Shown one piece after another: positions 7,074-16,100 of a stretch of DNA of 18,984 nt; position 1 is the first letter of the stretch; the number at the start of each line of letters is the position of its first letter. Source of the DNA: an uncultured Clostridia bacterium (lineage in GTDB: Bacteria > Bacillota > Clostridia > Oscillospirales > CAG-272); NCBI GenBank assembly GCA_947627815.1, contig CANQXN010000014.1:1-18984 (forward strand), given 5' to 3'. A program made the translations under genes and the position numbers. The notes beneath the pieces are model-generated. The model was not told the DNA's origin. It did not search any database and worked only from the letters and a program-made list of their open reading frames with translations.

Positions 7074-8300
7074 ATGACAGATAAAAAAATGATTCCGTTT
7101 TCACCCCCGGATATTTCGGAGGCGGAGATAACCGAAGTAGCCGAAGCCCTTCGGTCGGGTTGGATAACAACAGGACCGAAAGTCAAGGAATTTGAAAAAA
7201 GAATCGCCGAATACATCGGTGTGAAAAAGGCTTGTTGTCTCAATTCCCAGACCGCTTGCGCGGAAATGGCGCTTCATGTTTTGGGCATAGGTGCGGGCGA
7301 CGAGGTCATCACCACCGTTTACACCTACACTGCGACGGCGTCAGTCGTTTGCCATGTCGGAGCGAAACTTGTCCTGATTGACATACAGCCCGACCGCTTG
7401 GAAATGGACTATGACGCCCTCGAAAGAGCAATCACCGATAAAACAAAGGCAATCATTCCGGTTGATCTCGGCGGTGTGCCGTGTGATTATGACAGAATCT
7501 TTGAGATCGTCAAAAACAAAAAATCGCTGTTCAAGCCGTCGAACGACATACAAGCGGCAATTGGCAGAGTAGCTGTCTGCGCAGATACCGCTCACGCTTT
7601 CGGTGCGAAGTGGCACGGCAAGATGGTTGGCAGTATCGCCGACTTTTCAAGTTTCAGCTTCCATGCGGTCAAAAATCTCACGACTGCCGAGGGCGGCGTG
7701 CTGACTTGGCGAACCATTGACGGCATTGACGACGAAGAAATCTATCATCAGCTTCAACTCTTGAGCCTTCACGGGCAATCCAAAGACGCACTCGCTAAAA
7801 CGAAACTCGGCGCATGGGAGTATGACATTGTCGGAACCTATTACAAATGCAACATGACCGACATCATGGGTGCAATCGGACTGAAACAGTTCGAGCGCTA
7901 TCCGAAAATGCTTGAACGCCGCAAAGAAATCATCCGCCGCTATGACGAAGCGTTCCACCCACTCGGCGTTCAGACGCTCGATCACTACACCGATGAATAC
8001 GAATCGTCGGGACATCTCTACATCACGCGAGTGCCGAACATTACCGTCGAACAGCGCAACGAAATCATCATCAAAATGGCGGAACAGGGCGTGGCGACAA
8101 ATGTGCATTACAAACCGCTCCCCATGCACACGGCGTACAAAAAGCTCGGATTTGACATTATGGATTACCCGAACGCTTACAACTATTTTGCAAACGAGAT
8201 AACTCTGCCGCTTCACACCTGCCTGTCAGACGAGGATGTGGCGTATGTGATAGAACACTATGCGGAAATTTTGAAGGATTATATCGGTGAAACTTGTTAA
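7074..8300 (+). CDS. DegT/DnrJ/EryC1/StrS-family PLP-dependent sugar aminotransferase
   Basis: A 408-residue enzyme of the DegT/EryC1/StrS family, which transfers an amino group to a keto-sugar nucleotide during synthesis of amino sugars for surface glycans. The N-terminal IPFSPPDISEAEITEVAEAL with SGWITTGPKVKEFE is the classical family opening. Cofactor-site residues are visible: CADTAHAFGA with D171, and FHAVKNLTTAEGG with K200 as the predicted Schiff-base lysine. HYKPLPMHTAY and the ending PLHTCLSDEDVAYV are also typical. Length is normal. It overlaps the sugar transferase by 14 bases. The exact sugar cannot be told from sequence; homologues paired with such transferases often act in UDP-bacillosamine-like pathways, but the other pathway enzymes are absent here. 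Codon use is more AT-rich than in the opp genes. Confidence 0.93.
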   Translation: MTDKKMIPFSPPDISEAEITEVAEALRSGWITTGPKVKEFEKRIAEYIGVKKACCLNSQTACAEMALHVLGIGAGDEVITTVYTYTATASVVCHVGAKLVLIDIQPDRLEMDYDALERAITDKTKAIIPVDLGGVPCDYDRIFEIVKNKKSLFKPSNDIQAAIGRVAVCADTAHAFGAKWHGKMVGSIADFSSFSFHAVKNLTTAEGGVLTWRTIDGIDDEEIYHQLQLLSLHGQSKDALAKTKLGAWEYDIVGTYYKCNMTDIMGAIGLKQFERYPKMLERRKEIIRRYDEAFHPLGVQTLDHYTDEYESSGHLYITRVPNITVEQRNEIIIKMAEQGVATNVHYKPLPMHTAYKKLGFDIMDYPNAYNYFANEITLPLHTCLSDEDVAYVIEHYAEILKDYIGETC

Positions 8301-9045
8301 ATGGGAAAAGATCCCGGAAAACATGAGGACTGAAGAGGTCAGAAAGTATTACGATATTCTCAGAAAAAGAAGAGTTAGCCTCTTTTTTAAAAGAGTATTT
8401 GATCTGGTTGCCTCTCTTTTGATGCTCCTTCTTCTCTCCCCGGTGTTTCTGATTTTGGCCGTTGCCATCAAAATTGACTCGCCCGGGCCGGTCTTTTACC
8501 GGCAGGAACGGATCACACAGTATGGAAAAAAATTCCGCATACATAAATTTCGCACCATGGTTCAGAATGCGGATAAGGGTTCGCAGGTTACGGTCAATCA
8601 CGATGCCCGCGTCACCCGCGTGGGCAGGGCGATACGCGCCTGTCGGCTGGATGAGACAGCACAGCTGTTTGATGTGATCCGAGGCACACTGACGCTTGTC
8701 GGAACGCGTCCGGAATCTCCGCATTTTGTGGAAGCGTACACCGACGAAATGATGGCAACGCTGTTGCTTCCGGCAGGGGTAACAAGTCTTGCAAGTATCT
8801 ATTACAAGGACGAAGCGAAGCTGCTCGACGGCGCAGAGGATACAGATAAAGTCTATATCGAAAAAATTCTTCCGGGGAAAATGTATTATAACCTGATGAG
8901 TATTCAAAACTTTGGACTTTGGAACGATGTGCGGACTATGGTTATGACGGTATTTGCCGTGCTTGGCAAGAAGTATGAGGGAGATTACGCAGAGGCCACT
9001 TTAAAAGAAGAAAACGAACAGATGCAAGAGAAAAGTACAATATAA
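8287..9045 (+). CDS. Undecaprenyl-phosphate sugar-1-phosphate transferase (bacterial sugar transferase family)
   Basis: Membrane enzyme that moves a sugar-1-phosphate from a nucleotide sugar to undecaprenyl phosphate, the first step in building a lipid-linked glycan (PglC/WcaJ C-terminal family). Of 252 residues, the N-terminus carries the family KRVFDL motif and one hydrophobic helix (about 38-61). SPGPVFYRQERI, HKFRTM, the catalytic Asp-Glu pair (D122/E123 in RLDETAQLFDVI) and VGTRPE follow. The family more often has GPRPE, so Thr for Pro is a small deviation. Start is GTG 8287, with AAGGA nine bases upstream at 8273-8277, overlapping the aminotransferase end by 14 bases. The short catalytic-domain-only form resembles PglC. 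No glycosyltransferases, flippase or polymerase genes are next to it, so it either initiates a glycan built elsewhere or is a remnant. Confidence 0.93.
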   Translation: MKLVKWEKIPENMRTEEVRKYYDILRKRRVSLFFKRVFDLVASLLMLLLLSPVFLILAVAIKIDSPGPVFYRQERITQYGKKFRIHKFRTMVQNADKGSQVTVNHDARVTRVGRAIRACRLDETAQLFDVIRGTLTLVGTRPESPHFVEAYTDEMMATLLLPAGVTSLASIYYKDEAKLLDGAEDTDKVYIEKILPGKMYYNLMSIQNFGLWNDVRTMVMTVFAVLGKKYEGDYAEATLKEENEQMQEKSTI

Positions 9046-9247
9046 ATAAGATATAATAAAGATGAGCTATTGGAACAATATCCAAATCAATACCCGGTGC
9101 CTACAATTTGTCAAAGTATATATGGTAGAGGCATAATATCGTTCTGACCTGTCTTCTGCGCACAGAGTTGGATTGAACGGCTTATGGAAAGGAAGGTACT
9201 AACGATCTTTTCCGAGGTTCTAGCCGCGCAGTTTACGACGCCTCTGA
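9046..9247. other. Gene-free stretch after the glycan pair
   Basis: No gene is supported here. A start at 9062 gives only 24 codons. A neighbouring frame reads DELLEQYPNQYPVPTICQ before a stop, and another ends HRVGLNGLWKGRY. These look protein-like and might be a frameshifted tail of a lost third gene, but I cannot assign them. The region runs into the palindromic terminator. Confidence 0.35.
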
Positions 9248-9292
9248 TCACACAAGAAAACCACCCGCGAAGCGGGTGGTTTTCTTGTGTGA
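9248..9292. terminator. Perfect 21-bp-stem intrinsic terminator, probably bidirectional
   Basis: Bases 9248-9268 pair without mismatch with 9272-9292 around a GAA loop. The inner stem is CCACCCGC/GCGGGTGG, flanked by AAAA/TTTT. It separates the glycan pair from the restriction-modification operon. A weaker hairpin follows (CCGCTT 9307-9312 with AAGCGG 9319-9324, then TTTTTT), as does GCCCG-AAA-CGGGC at 9366-9378. Confidence 0.85.
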
Positions 9293-9413
9293 ACCTGAAT
9301 TTCGCGCCGCTTTGCGGGAAGCGGTTCTGTGAATTTTTTGCCGGGCAAATTCTTTCGATTTTCAAGCCCGAAACGGGCAAAAACCGCCGAAAAAACAAAA
9401 AATCTCTTCCGAT

Positions 9414-9442
9414 TTGACTTGTCGCGTCTTTTGTGGTATGAT
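9414..9442 (+). promoter_or_regulatory. Sigma-70-type promoter of the type I R-M operon
   Basis: TTGACT at 9414-9419 and TATGAT at 9437-9442 are separated by 17 bases, each one mismatch from consensus. The predicted transcript starts near 9449, about 74 bases before hsdM, and includes the hairpin at 9465-9495. Confidence 0.75.
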
Positions 9443-9464
9443 AGAATAAAATAGCAAAATATGG

Positions 9465-9495
9465 CCGGCGCCTGCAAGGCACTTGCAAGCGCCGG
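9465..9495 (+). promoter_or_regulatory. Stable hairpin in the hsdM leader
   Basis: CCGGCGC (9465-9471) pairs with GCGCCGG (9489-9495), and TGCAAG (9473-9478) with CTTGCA (9482-9487). A single C/A mismatch lies between the two helices and the loop is GCA. There is no T run, so it is not a simple terminator. It sits near the predicted 5' end and 18 bases ahead of the ribosome site GGAGG (9513-9517). It could stabilise the mRNA, bind a regulator at DNA level, or tune expression of the modification gene. Confidence 0.6.
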
Positions 9496-9522
9496 GGCAG
9501 GGAAAAGGCAACGGAGGAACTC

Positions 9523-11028
9523 ATGGCAGGAAAGAACAACGCCACCATCGGCTTTGAAAAACAAATCTGGGACGCGGCCTGCGTCCTGTGGGGACACATT
9601 CCCGCGGCGGAATACAGAAAGGTGATCATCGGGCTGATTTTCCTGCGTTACCTCTCCGGCGCCTTTGAAAAGCGCTACCATGAGTTGAAAGCGGAAGGCG
9701 AGGGCTTCGAGGACGACCGCGACGCCTATCTCCAGGACAATATCTTTTTCGTCCCCGAGAAGGCCCGCTGGGGCAAAATCGCTTCGGCCGCCCATACGCC
9801 CGAAATCGGCGGCGTGATCGACGACGCCATGCGGGCGATCGAGGCGGAAAACAAAAGCCTGAAAAATGTGCTGCCCAAAAACTACGCAAGCCCCGACCTC
9901 GACAAGCGGGTGTTAGGCGATGTGGTGGATCTCTTTACCAATATGGACATGGGCGACACCGAGGAAAGCAAAGACTTGCTCGGCCGCACCTATGAATACT
10001 GTATCGCGCAGTTCGCGGCGTATGAAGGGGTCAAAGGCGGCGAATTTTACACGCCGGCCAGCATTGTAAAAACGATTGTCGCCATCTTAAAGCCGTTTGG
10101 CGGCTGCCGCGTGTATGACCCCTGCTGCGGCAGCGGCGGCATGTTCGTGCAATCGGTAAAATTCATCCGTGAACACGCGGGGAACAGATGCGATGTTTCG
10201 ATTTATGGGCAGGAAAGCAACGCCGACACCTGGAAAATGGCGAAAATGAATATGGCCATTCGCGGCATCGGCGCCGATTTCGGCCCCTATCAGGCGGACA
10301 CTTTTTTCCATGATCTGCACCCCACCCTGAAAGCCGATTTCATCATGGCCAATCCCCCTTTCAATCTTTCGGGCTGGGGCGGCGATAAGCTCAAAGACGA
10401 TGTCCGCTGGGCGTTCGGCACGCCGCCGGTCGGCAACGCCAACTACGCCTGGATTCAGCATATGATTCACCACCTCGCCCCGAACGGCAAAATCGGCCTG
10501 GTGCTGGCCAATGGCGCGCTCTCTTCGCAGTCGGGCGGTGAAGGCGAAATCCGCAAGAGAATCATTCAGGCCGACCTCGTGGAAGGCATCGTCGCCCTGC
10601 CGACCCAGTTGTTTTACAGCGTGACCATTCCCGTCACCCTTTGGTTTATCTCAAAGAACAAGAAACAGAAAGGCAAAACCCTCTTTATCGACGCCCGCAA
10701 AATGGGGCATATGGTCGACCGCAAACACCGGGATTTCACCGACGAGGACATCGGGAAGCTCGCCGACACCTTCGCGCGCTTTCAGGAAGGCACACTCGAA
10801 GAAGTCAAAGGCTTTTGCGCCGTCGCCGACCTTGCTCAGATCGAGAAGCAGGACTTTATCCTGACGCCGGGGCGTTATGTCGGCATTGAGGAACAGGCGG
10901 ACGACGGCGAGCCGTTCGAGGAGAAGATGACCCGCCTTTCCGCTGAGCTGTCCGAGCTGTTCGCCAAATCCCACGAATTGGAGGACGAAATCCGCAAAAA
11001 ACTGGGGGCGATTGGGTATGAAATGTAA
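9523..11028 (+). CDS. hsdM: Type I restriction-modification methyltransferase subunit HsdM
   Basis: N6-adenine DNA methyltransferase subunit; with HsdS it marks host DNA, and with HsdS and HsdR it forms the restriction complex. At 501 residues it is normal length. The N-terminal helical domain (FEKQIWDAACVLWG, RKVIIGLIFLRYLS) is typical. The S-adenosylmethionine site is DPCCGSGG from D199, preceded by GGEFYTPASIV. The catalytic NPPF motif is at 277-280 and is followed by NLSGWGGDK. GDDGEPF...LSAELSELFAKSHELEDEIRK is the C-terminal helix that contacts HsdS. ATG 9523 has GGAGG at 9513-9517. It is the first gene of the operon, GC-rich like hsdR and unlike hsdS. The target sequence cannot be read from HsdM. 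Confidence 0.97.
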   Translation: MAGKNNATIGFEKQIWDAACVLWGHIPAAEYRKVIIGLIFLRYLSGAFEKRYHELKAEGEGFEDDRDAYLQDNIFFVPEKARWGKIASAAHTPEIGGVIDDAMRAIEAENKSLKNVLPKNYASPDLDKRVLGDVVDLFTNMDMGDTEESKDLLGRTYEYCIAQFAAYEGVKGGEFYTPASIVKTIVAILKPFGGCRVYDPCCGSGGMFVQSVKFIREHAGNRCDVSIYGQESNADTWKMAKMNMAIRGIGADFGPYQADTFFHDLHPTLKADFIMANPPFNLSGWGGDKLKDDVRWAFGTPPVGNANYAWIQHMIHHLAPNGKIGLVLANGALSSQSGGEGEIRKRIIQADLVEGIVALPTQLFYSVTIPVTLWFISKNKKQKGKTLFIDARKMGHMVDRKHRDFTDEDIGKLADTFARFQEGTLEEVKGFCAVADLAQIEKQDFILTPGRYVGIEEQADDGEPFEEKMTRLSAELSELFAKSHELEDEIRKKLGAIGYEM

Positions 11029-12181
11029 AATGGAAGATGCCCTCGAATATATTCTTGATTATCGCGGAAAGACACCGCAAAAATCGGAAAATGGGATATT
11101 AACTCTTAGCGCAAAGTCTGTTCGTGACGGATATATTGATTACAGCCAGTGCTACTATATATCGGAGAGCGAATATGCTCATTTTATGGTCAGGGGTTTT
11201 CCGCGACTCGGAGATGTTTTGCTAACGACGGAAGCTCCACTTGGAGTTACTGCAAGAATCGACAGGGAAGATATTGCGCTTGCTCAAAGGCTTTTAACTC
11301 TCAGGGGCAAGGAAGGCGTTCTCGACACAGGGTATTTATATTATTATTTGCGTTCTCCTATTGGTCAAGGCAAGTTAAAAGAAAGACAAACTGGCACAAC
11401 CGTAACAGGGATAAAACAAGCCGAATTTCGCAAAATTGAAATAGAATTGCCAGATATAAATAGGCAAAAAGCTATTGCGGGAGTGCTGTCGTCTTTAGAT
11501 AAAAAAATAAAGCTTAATAAAAAAATAAACAATAATTTAGAACAGCAAGCGCAGGCGATTTTTGAAAATCAATTCTTAGAGTTTCAAACGCTTCCCGAAG
11601 GGTGGAAGCAAGCCAGCTTAATTGATATTGCCGACTATCTAAACGGTCTTGCTATGCAGAAATACCGTCCATCAGTGGATGAGATTGGCATTCCTGTTCT
11701 TAAAATCAAAGAACTCCGTCTAGGCTGCTGTGATGATAGTAGAGAGCTTTGCTCCCCTAACATCAAAAGTGAATATATTATTCACGATGGAGATGTCATT
11801 TTCTCTTGGTCAGGAAGTCTGTTGGTTGATTTTTGGTGCGGTGGCACTTGTGGTCTTAATCAACACTTGTTCAAAGTAACCTCGAAAAAATATGACAAGT
11901 GGTTTTATTATGCTTGGACAAAACATTACCTTGACCGTTTCATAGCTGTTGCGGCAGATAAGGCAACTACAATGGGACATATCAAACGAGATGAGTTGTC
12001 AAAGGCAGAGGTTCTCATACCCACAGAGCAAGATTACCGGCGAATCGGTGGTCTTCTTCAGCCAATTTTTGACCTGATAATTTCAAATCGCATTGAAAAC
12101 AAGAGACTTGCAGAAACGCGAGACTCTTTGCTTCCCCGTCTGATGTCCGGCGAGCTTGATGTCTCGGAAATTGACCTTTAA
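11018..12181 (+). CDS. hsdS: Type I restriction-modification specificity subunit HsdS
   Basis: DNA-recognition subunit of the R-M system, about 387 residues and full length. Target-recognition domain 1 is at about residues 1-140 (DYRGKTPQK, then RLGDVLLTTEAPLG). A central conserved coiled region lies at about 146-195 (DINRQKAIAGVLSSLDKKIK). Domain 2 is at about 196-335 (LPEGWKQASLIDIADYLNGL, then SWSGSLLVDFWCG). The C-terminal conserved repeat is ENKRLAETRDSLLPRLMSGE. I chose ATG 11018, which has GGGGG at 11004-11008 in the hsdM end; TTG 11012 in the same frame is an alternative. It overlaps hsdM by 11 bases. Composition is clearly more AT-rich than hsdM, as expected for a gene whose recognition domains are exchanged between strains. 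No inverted copy or recombinase is seen. Confidence 0.96.
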   Translation: MKCKMEDALEYILDYRGKTPQKSENGILTLSAKSVRDGYIDYSQCYYISESEYAHFMVRGFPRLGDVLLTTEAPLGVTARIDREDIALAQRLLTLRGKEGVLDTGYLYYYLRSPIGQGKLKERQTGTTVTGIKQAEFRKIEIELPDINRQKAIAGVLSSLDKKIKLNKKINNNLEQQAQAIFENQFLEFQTLPEGWKQASLIDIADYLNGLAMQKYRPSVDEIGIPVLKIKELRLGCCDDSRELCSPNIKSEYIIHDGDVIFSWSGSLLVDFWCGGTCGLNQHLFKVTSKKYDKWFYYAWTKHYLDRFIAVAADKATTMGHIKRDELSKAEVLIPTEQDYRRIGGLLQPIFDLIISNRIENKRLAETRDSLLPRLMSGELDVSEIDL

Positions 12182-12217
12182 GCCGCTGATAAATTATTGT
12201 TTAAATAAGGAGATATT

Positions 12218-13156
12218 ATGATAAATGATATCAAAGTGATTGACAACAAATCAGATTTAATTTCTTTACTCAATGAGCTGGCAGATAGTGGACATTATAT
12301 TTTCCGAGGATACTCAAAGCAAGATCAACTTCAGCCCAATATTATGCGTAACAATCTTGTAGACCAAGAAAAAACACTGTTGTTTGAATTTGAACGAAGT
12401 GCTAACCAATATCTTAACACAAGCAACCCAATAGATTTTATGTCATATGCTCAACACTACGGATTATCAACAAGGCTACTTGATTTTACATATAATCCCT
12501 TTATAGCATTGTATTTTTCTCTGTTTACACCCAAGGGAAATAGCTATAAAAATAGTGAAGACAAAGAATACTATTACATTCGTTACTGTGATATTGAAAA
12601 AAATATTATTGTTCAGCATGTTCCGATTTTTAATAGAGGGGATTTTTTTGAAATTAACTCAATGGCCAAGCGCTGTGTAGAACTCATAGAAACTGTTGAT
12701 ATGATGTTTAATCCGAATCATTTATTTGGAGAAGCGGATATCTTTCAAAATAGAGATAGCGTTATCAAAGGGTTTTTCTCAACTATTGCGAAAAGAACAA
12801 TGGATGTTGATATTGATTCGTTCGTCAAAGATAATTCAAGGAAAATCTATGATAGACGACTCTTGTTTATTGATCCAAATCAATCTAACCAGCGGTTAGT
12901 TATGCAACAAGGGTTATTCCTTTTTCCATATGTATTAACCGAAGATGAACATTTACAATTGCTTAGCGAGAATTCTAGTATCATAAAAATAAACAAAGAA
13001 TTAAGGGGCGAATTGCAAAACTATTTAGATACAATAGGAATTAACTCATTTCACCTTATGCCGGATCTGTCCAGCGTTTGTGAAGCTGTAGAGCGAAATG
13101 TCAAAGATCAACGAAAAAGTAAATCTAAATTATTCAAGAAAGAATATGACGCTTAA
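12218..13156 (+). CDS. FRG-domain protein inserted in the type I R-M operon
   Basis: A 312-residue protein with an N-terminal FRG domain: HYIFRGYSKQ (R30-G31), then QPNIMR, then AQHYGLSTRLLDFTYNPFIA (HYG at 80-82, TRLLD at 85-89) and ALYFSLF. FRG (named for the FRG motif) is a family of unknown biochemical function, often seen near defence genes as I recall. The C-terminal part (about 130-312) contains no motif I recognise. No signal peptide or membrane helix is evident, so it is probably cytoplasmic. It starts 37 bases after the hsdS stop with a good ribosome site (AAGGAG, 12207-12212) and ends 18 bases before hsdR. It is strikingly AT-rich: 12541-12600 has 15 G+C of 60, against 38 of 60 at 14101-14160 in hsdR. 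That suggests later acquisition. A defence or toxin-like role is inference only. Confidence 0.9.
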   Translation: MINDIKVIDNKSDLISLLNELADSGHYIFRGYSKQDQLQPNIMRNNLVDQEKTLLFEFERSANQYLNTSNPIDFMSYAQHYGLSTRLLDFTYNPFIALYFSLFTPKGNSYKNSEDKEYYYIRYCDIEKNIIVQHVPIFNRGDFFEINSMAKRCVELIETVDMMFNPNHLFGEADIFQNRDSVIKGFFSTIAKRTMDVDIDSFVKDNSRKIYDRRLLFIDPNQSNQRLVMQQGLFLFPYVLTEDEHLQLLSENSSIIKINKELRGELQNYLDTIGINSFHLMPDLSSVCEAVERNVKDQRKSKSKLFKKEYDA

Positions 13157-13174
13157 ATTATCGGAGGCACCATC

Positions 13175-16100
13175 ATGTCATCCTTTTACACCGAATCCTC
13201 CTATGAAAACTCCATCATCGAGCTGTTCAGAAACGACTTGGGGTACGAATATGTCTACGGTCCCGAGGTGGAGAGGGATTTTACCAGTCCGCTCTATGAC
13301 GGGGTTTTGGAAGAGGCTTTGCGGCGGATCAATCGCGGTTTGCCGCCCGACGCCTTGGAGGACGCGCTGTTTAAGCTCAAAAATTTTGAGAACGGCTCCC
13401 TTGTGCAGAAAAACGCCGTCTTTACGGACTATCTGCAAAACGGCGTTCCGGTTCGGTATTTTATGGACGGCGAAGAGCGCGCCGCGCTCGTCTATCTTGT
13501 CGACTACAAAAACCCCGATCATAACTCCTTTATCGTCGCCAATCAATGGACGTTTGTGGAAAACAGCACCAAACGAGCCGACATGATCCTGTTTCTGAAT
13601 GGGCTGCCCGTCGTGCTGATCGAGTTGAAATCCCCGTCCCGCGAGGAAACCGACGCTTCCGAAGCCTACCGGCAGTTGCGCAATTACATGCAGGAAATCC
13701 CTTCGCTGTTCATCTACAACGCCATTTGCGTGATGAGCGATCAGCTCACCTCGAAGGCGGGGACGATCACCTCGGGCGAAGACCGCTTTATGGAGTGGAA
13801 AACCAAAGACGGCAGCTATGAAAACACGCAATACGCCCAATTTGACACTTTTTTTGAGGGCATGTTCCAAAAAGAACGGCTGCTCGATCTTCTCAAAAAC
13901 TTTATCTGCTTTTCGAACGAGGGGACGCAGACCGCGAAGATTTTAGCCGGCTACCATCAGTATTTTGCCGTCAACAAGGCGATTGTCTCCACCAAAAGAG
14001 CCGCCGTGACCGACGGCAAAGGCGGCGTTTTCTGGCATACGCAGGGCAGTGGCAAGTCGCTTTCGATGGTGTTCTATGCCCATTTGCTGCAGGAGGCGCT
14101 TGAGTGCCCCACCGTCGTGGTGCTGACCGACCGCAACGACTTGGACGATCAGCTGTTCGGTCAGTTTGTCAAATGCAAAGACTTTTTGCGTCAGGAGCCG
14201 ATGCACGCCGAGAGCCGCGAGCATCTGAAAACCCTGCTCGCCGGCCGGCAGGCCAACGGCATTATTTTTACCACGATGCAGAAATTCGAGGAGTCGCACG
14301 AGCCGCTGTCCGAGCGCAGAAATATCGTTGTCATGGCGGACGAAGCGCACCGCGGGCAATACGGGCTTACCGAGAAAATCCGCTTCGGCAAAAACGAGGC
14401 GGGGGAAGACATCGCCAAACGCGTGGCAGGCATGGCGCGGATCATCCGCAACACCCTGCCCAACGCCACCTACATCGGCTTTACCGGCACGCCGATTTCT
14501 GTCAAAGACCGCAGCACCCGCGCGGTGTTCGGGGAATACATCGACATTTACGACATGACGCAGGCGGTCGAGGACGGCGCGACGCGGCCGGTTTACTATG
14601 AAAGCCGTGTCGTGAAGCTGAAGCTTGACGAGACGACTTTAAAGCTGATCGACGCCGAATACGACCTGATGGCGCACAACGCCGACCCCAAAGTGATCGA
14701 AAAGAGCAAGCGGACGCTTGGGCAGATGGAAGCGGTACTCGGCAACGACAACACGATCGATTCCCTTGTCTTTGATATTCTCGACCATTACGAGAACCAC
14801 CGCGCCCATCTTCTGACCGGCAAGGCGATGATTGTGGCCTATTCGCGGGCCATTGCTATGAAGATTTACAAGCGCCTTTTGGAACTGCGCCCCGCTTGGG
14901 GCGACAAGGTGGGCGTGGTCATGACTTCCGGCAACAACGACCCCGAAGAATGGCGGCGGATCATCGGCAACAAGCAGCACAAGGACGAGCTTGCCAAGCG
15001 GTTCAAGGACAACGACAGCCCCTTGAAAATCGCCATCGTGGTGGATATGTGGCTGACCGGCTTTGATGTGCCCTCCCTTGCCACCATGTATGTATACAAG
15101 CCGATGGCGGGTTACAATCTGATGCAGGCCATCGCGCGGGTTAATCGCGTGTTCAAAGACAAGGAAGGCGGCCTTGTCGTGGATTATATCGGCATTGCTT
15201 CCGCCTTGCGGCGGGCGATGAACGACTACACCGCCCGCGACAGGAAAAATTACGGCGACACCGATGTGGCCAAGGTCGCTTATCCGAAATTTTTGGAAAA
15301 GCTCTCGGTCTGCCGTGATCTGTTTCACGGGTTCGATTACGGCAAATTCATGACCGGCAGCGATCTGGAACGCGCCAAAACCGTCACCGGCGCGGTCAAC
15401 TTCATTGTCGGCCGCGAGAAAAGCGAGGACAAGGACGCCTTCGTCAAAGAGGCGCTGCTGCTCCGTCAGGCGCTCTCCCTCTGCTCCTCGTTGGCAGACG
15501 AGCCTGCGCGCTTCGAAGCGGAATTTTTCGAGACGGTGCGCGTATTGGTGCTGCGTTTGGAAAACGCCGGTTTCGGCAAAAAGATTTCTCTGCCGGAGAT
15601 GAATGCGAGAATCAACGAATTGCTCAAGCAGAGCATTCACAGCGAGGGCGTCATCAACCTTTTTTCGGACATCCGAACGCCGTTTTCGCTCTTCGATCCC
15701 AAATTCCTCGAAGAAATCGCCAACATGAAGGAGAAAAATTTGGCGCTGGAACTGCTCAAAAAGCTGATCGCCGAGCAGGTTTTTGTCTATCGCCGAACCA
15801 ATCTTGTCAAGGCGGAAAAATTCAGCGAGATCATGCAGCGCGCCGTGAACGCCTATCTCAACGGTATGCTCACGAACGAGGAAGTCATCGAAGAAATGCT
15901 GAAACTCGCCAAACAGATTGCCGAGGCGCAAAAAGAGGGCGAGAAGTTAGGGCTTTCCGCCGATGAGCTTGCCTTCTATGACGCGCTGACCAAGCCGCAG
16001 GCGATCAAGGATTTCTACGATAACGAAGAACTTGTCGCTATTACCAAAGAGCTTGCCGACACGCTGCGCAAGAACAAAACGATTGACTGGCAAAAGCGCG

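Noticed and set aside
9184..9417. 77-codon + strand frame through the palindrome
   Set aside because: It reads across the 21-bp terminator stem and a second hairpin, and shows no protein-family features.
11018..12181. Phase-variable (inverting) hsdS locus
   Set aside because: There is a single full-length hsdS, no second or partial hsdS, no recombinase, and no inverted repeats seen around the recognition domains.
14639..15931. 430-codon open frame on the - strand opposite hsdR
   Set aside because: Shadow of a GC-rich gene; no motif, and no sensible ribosome site or context.
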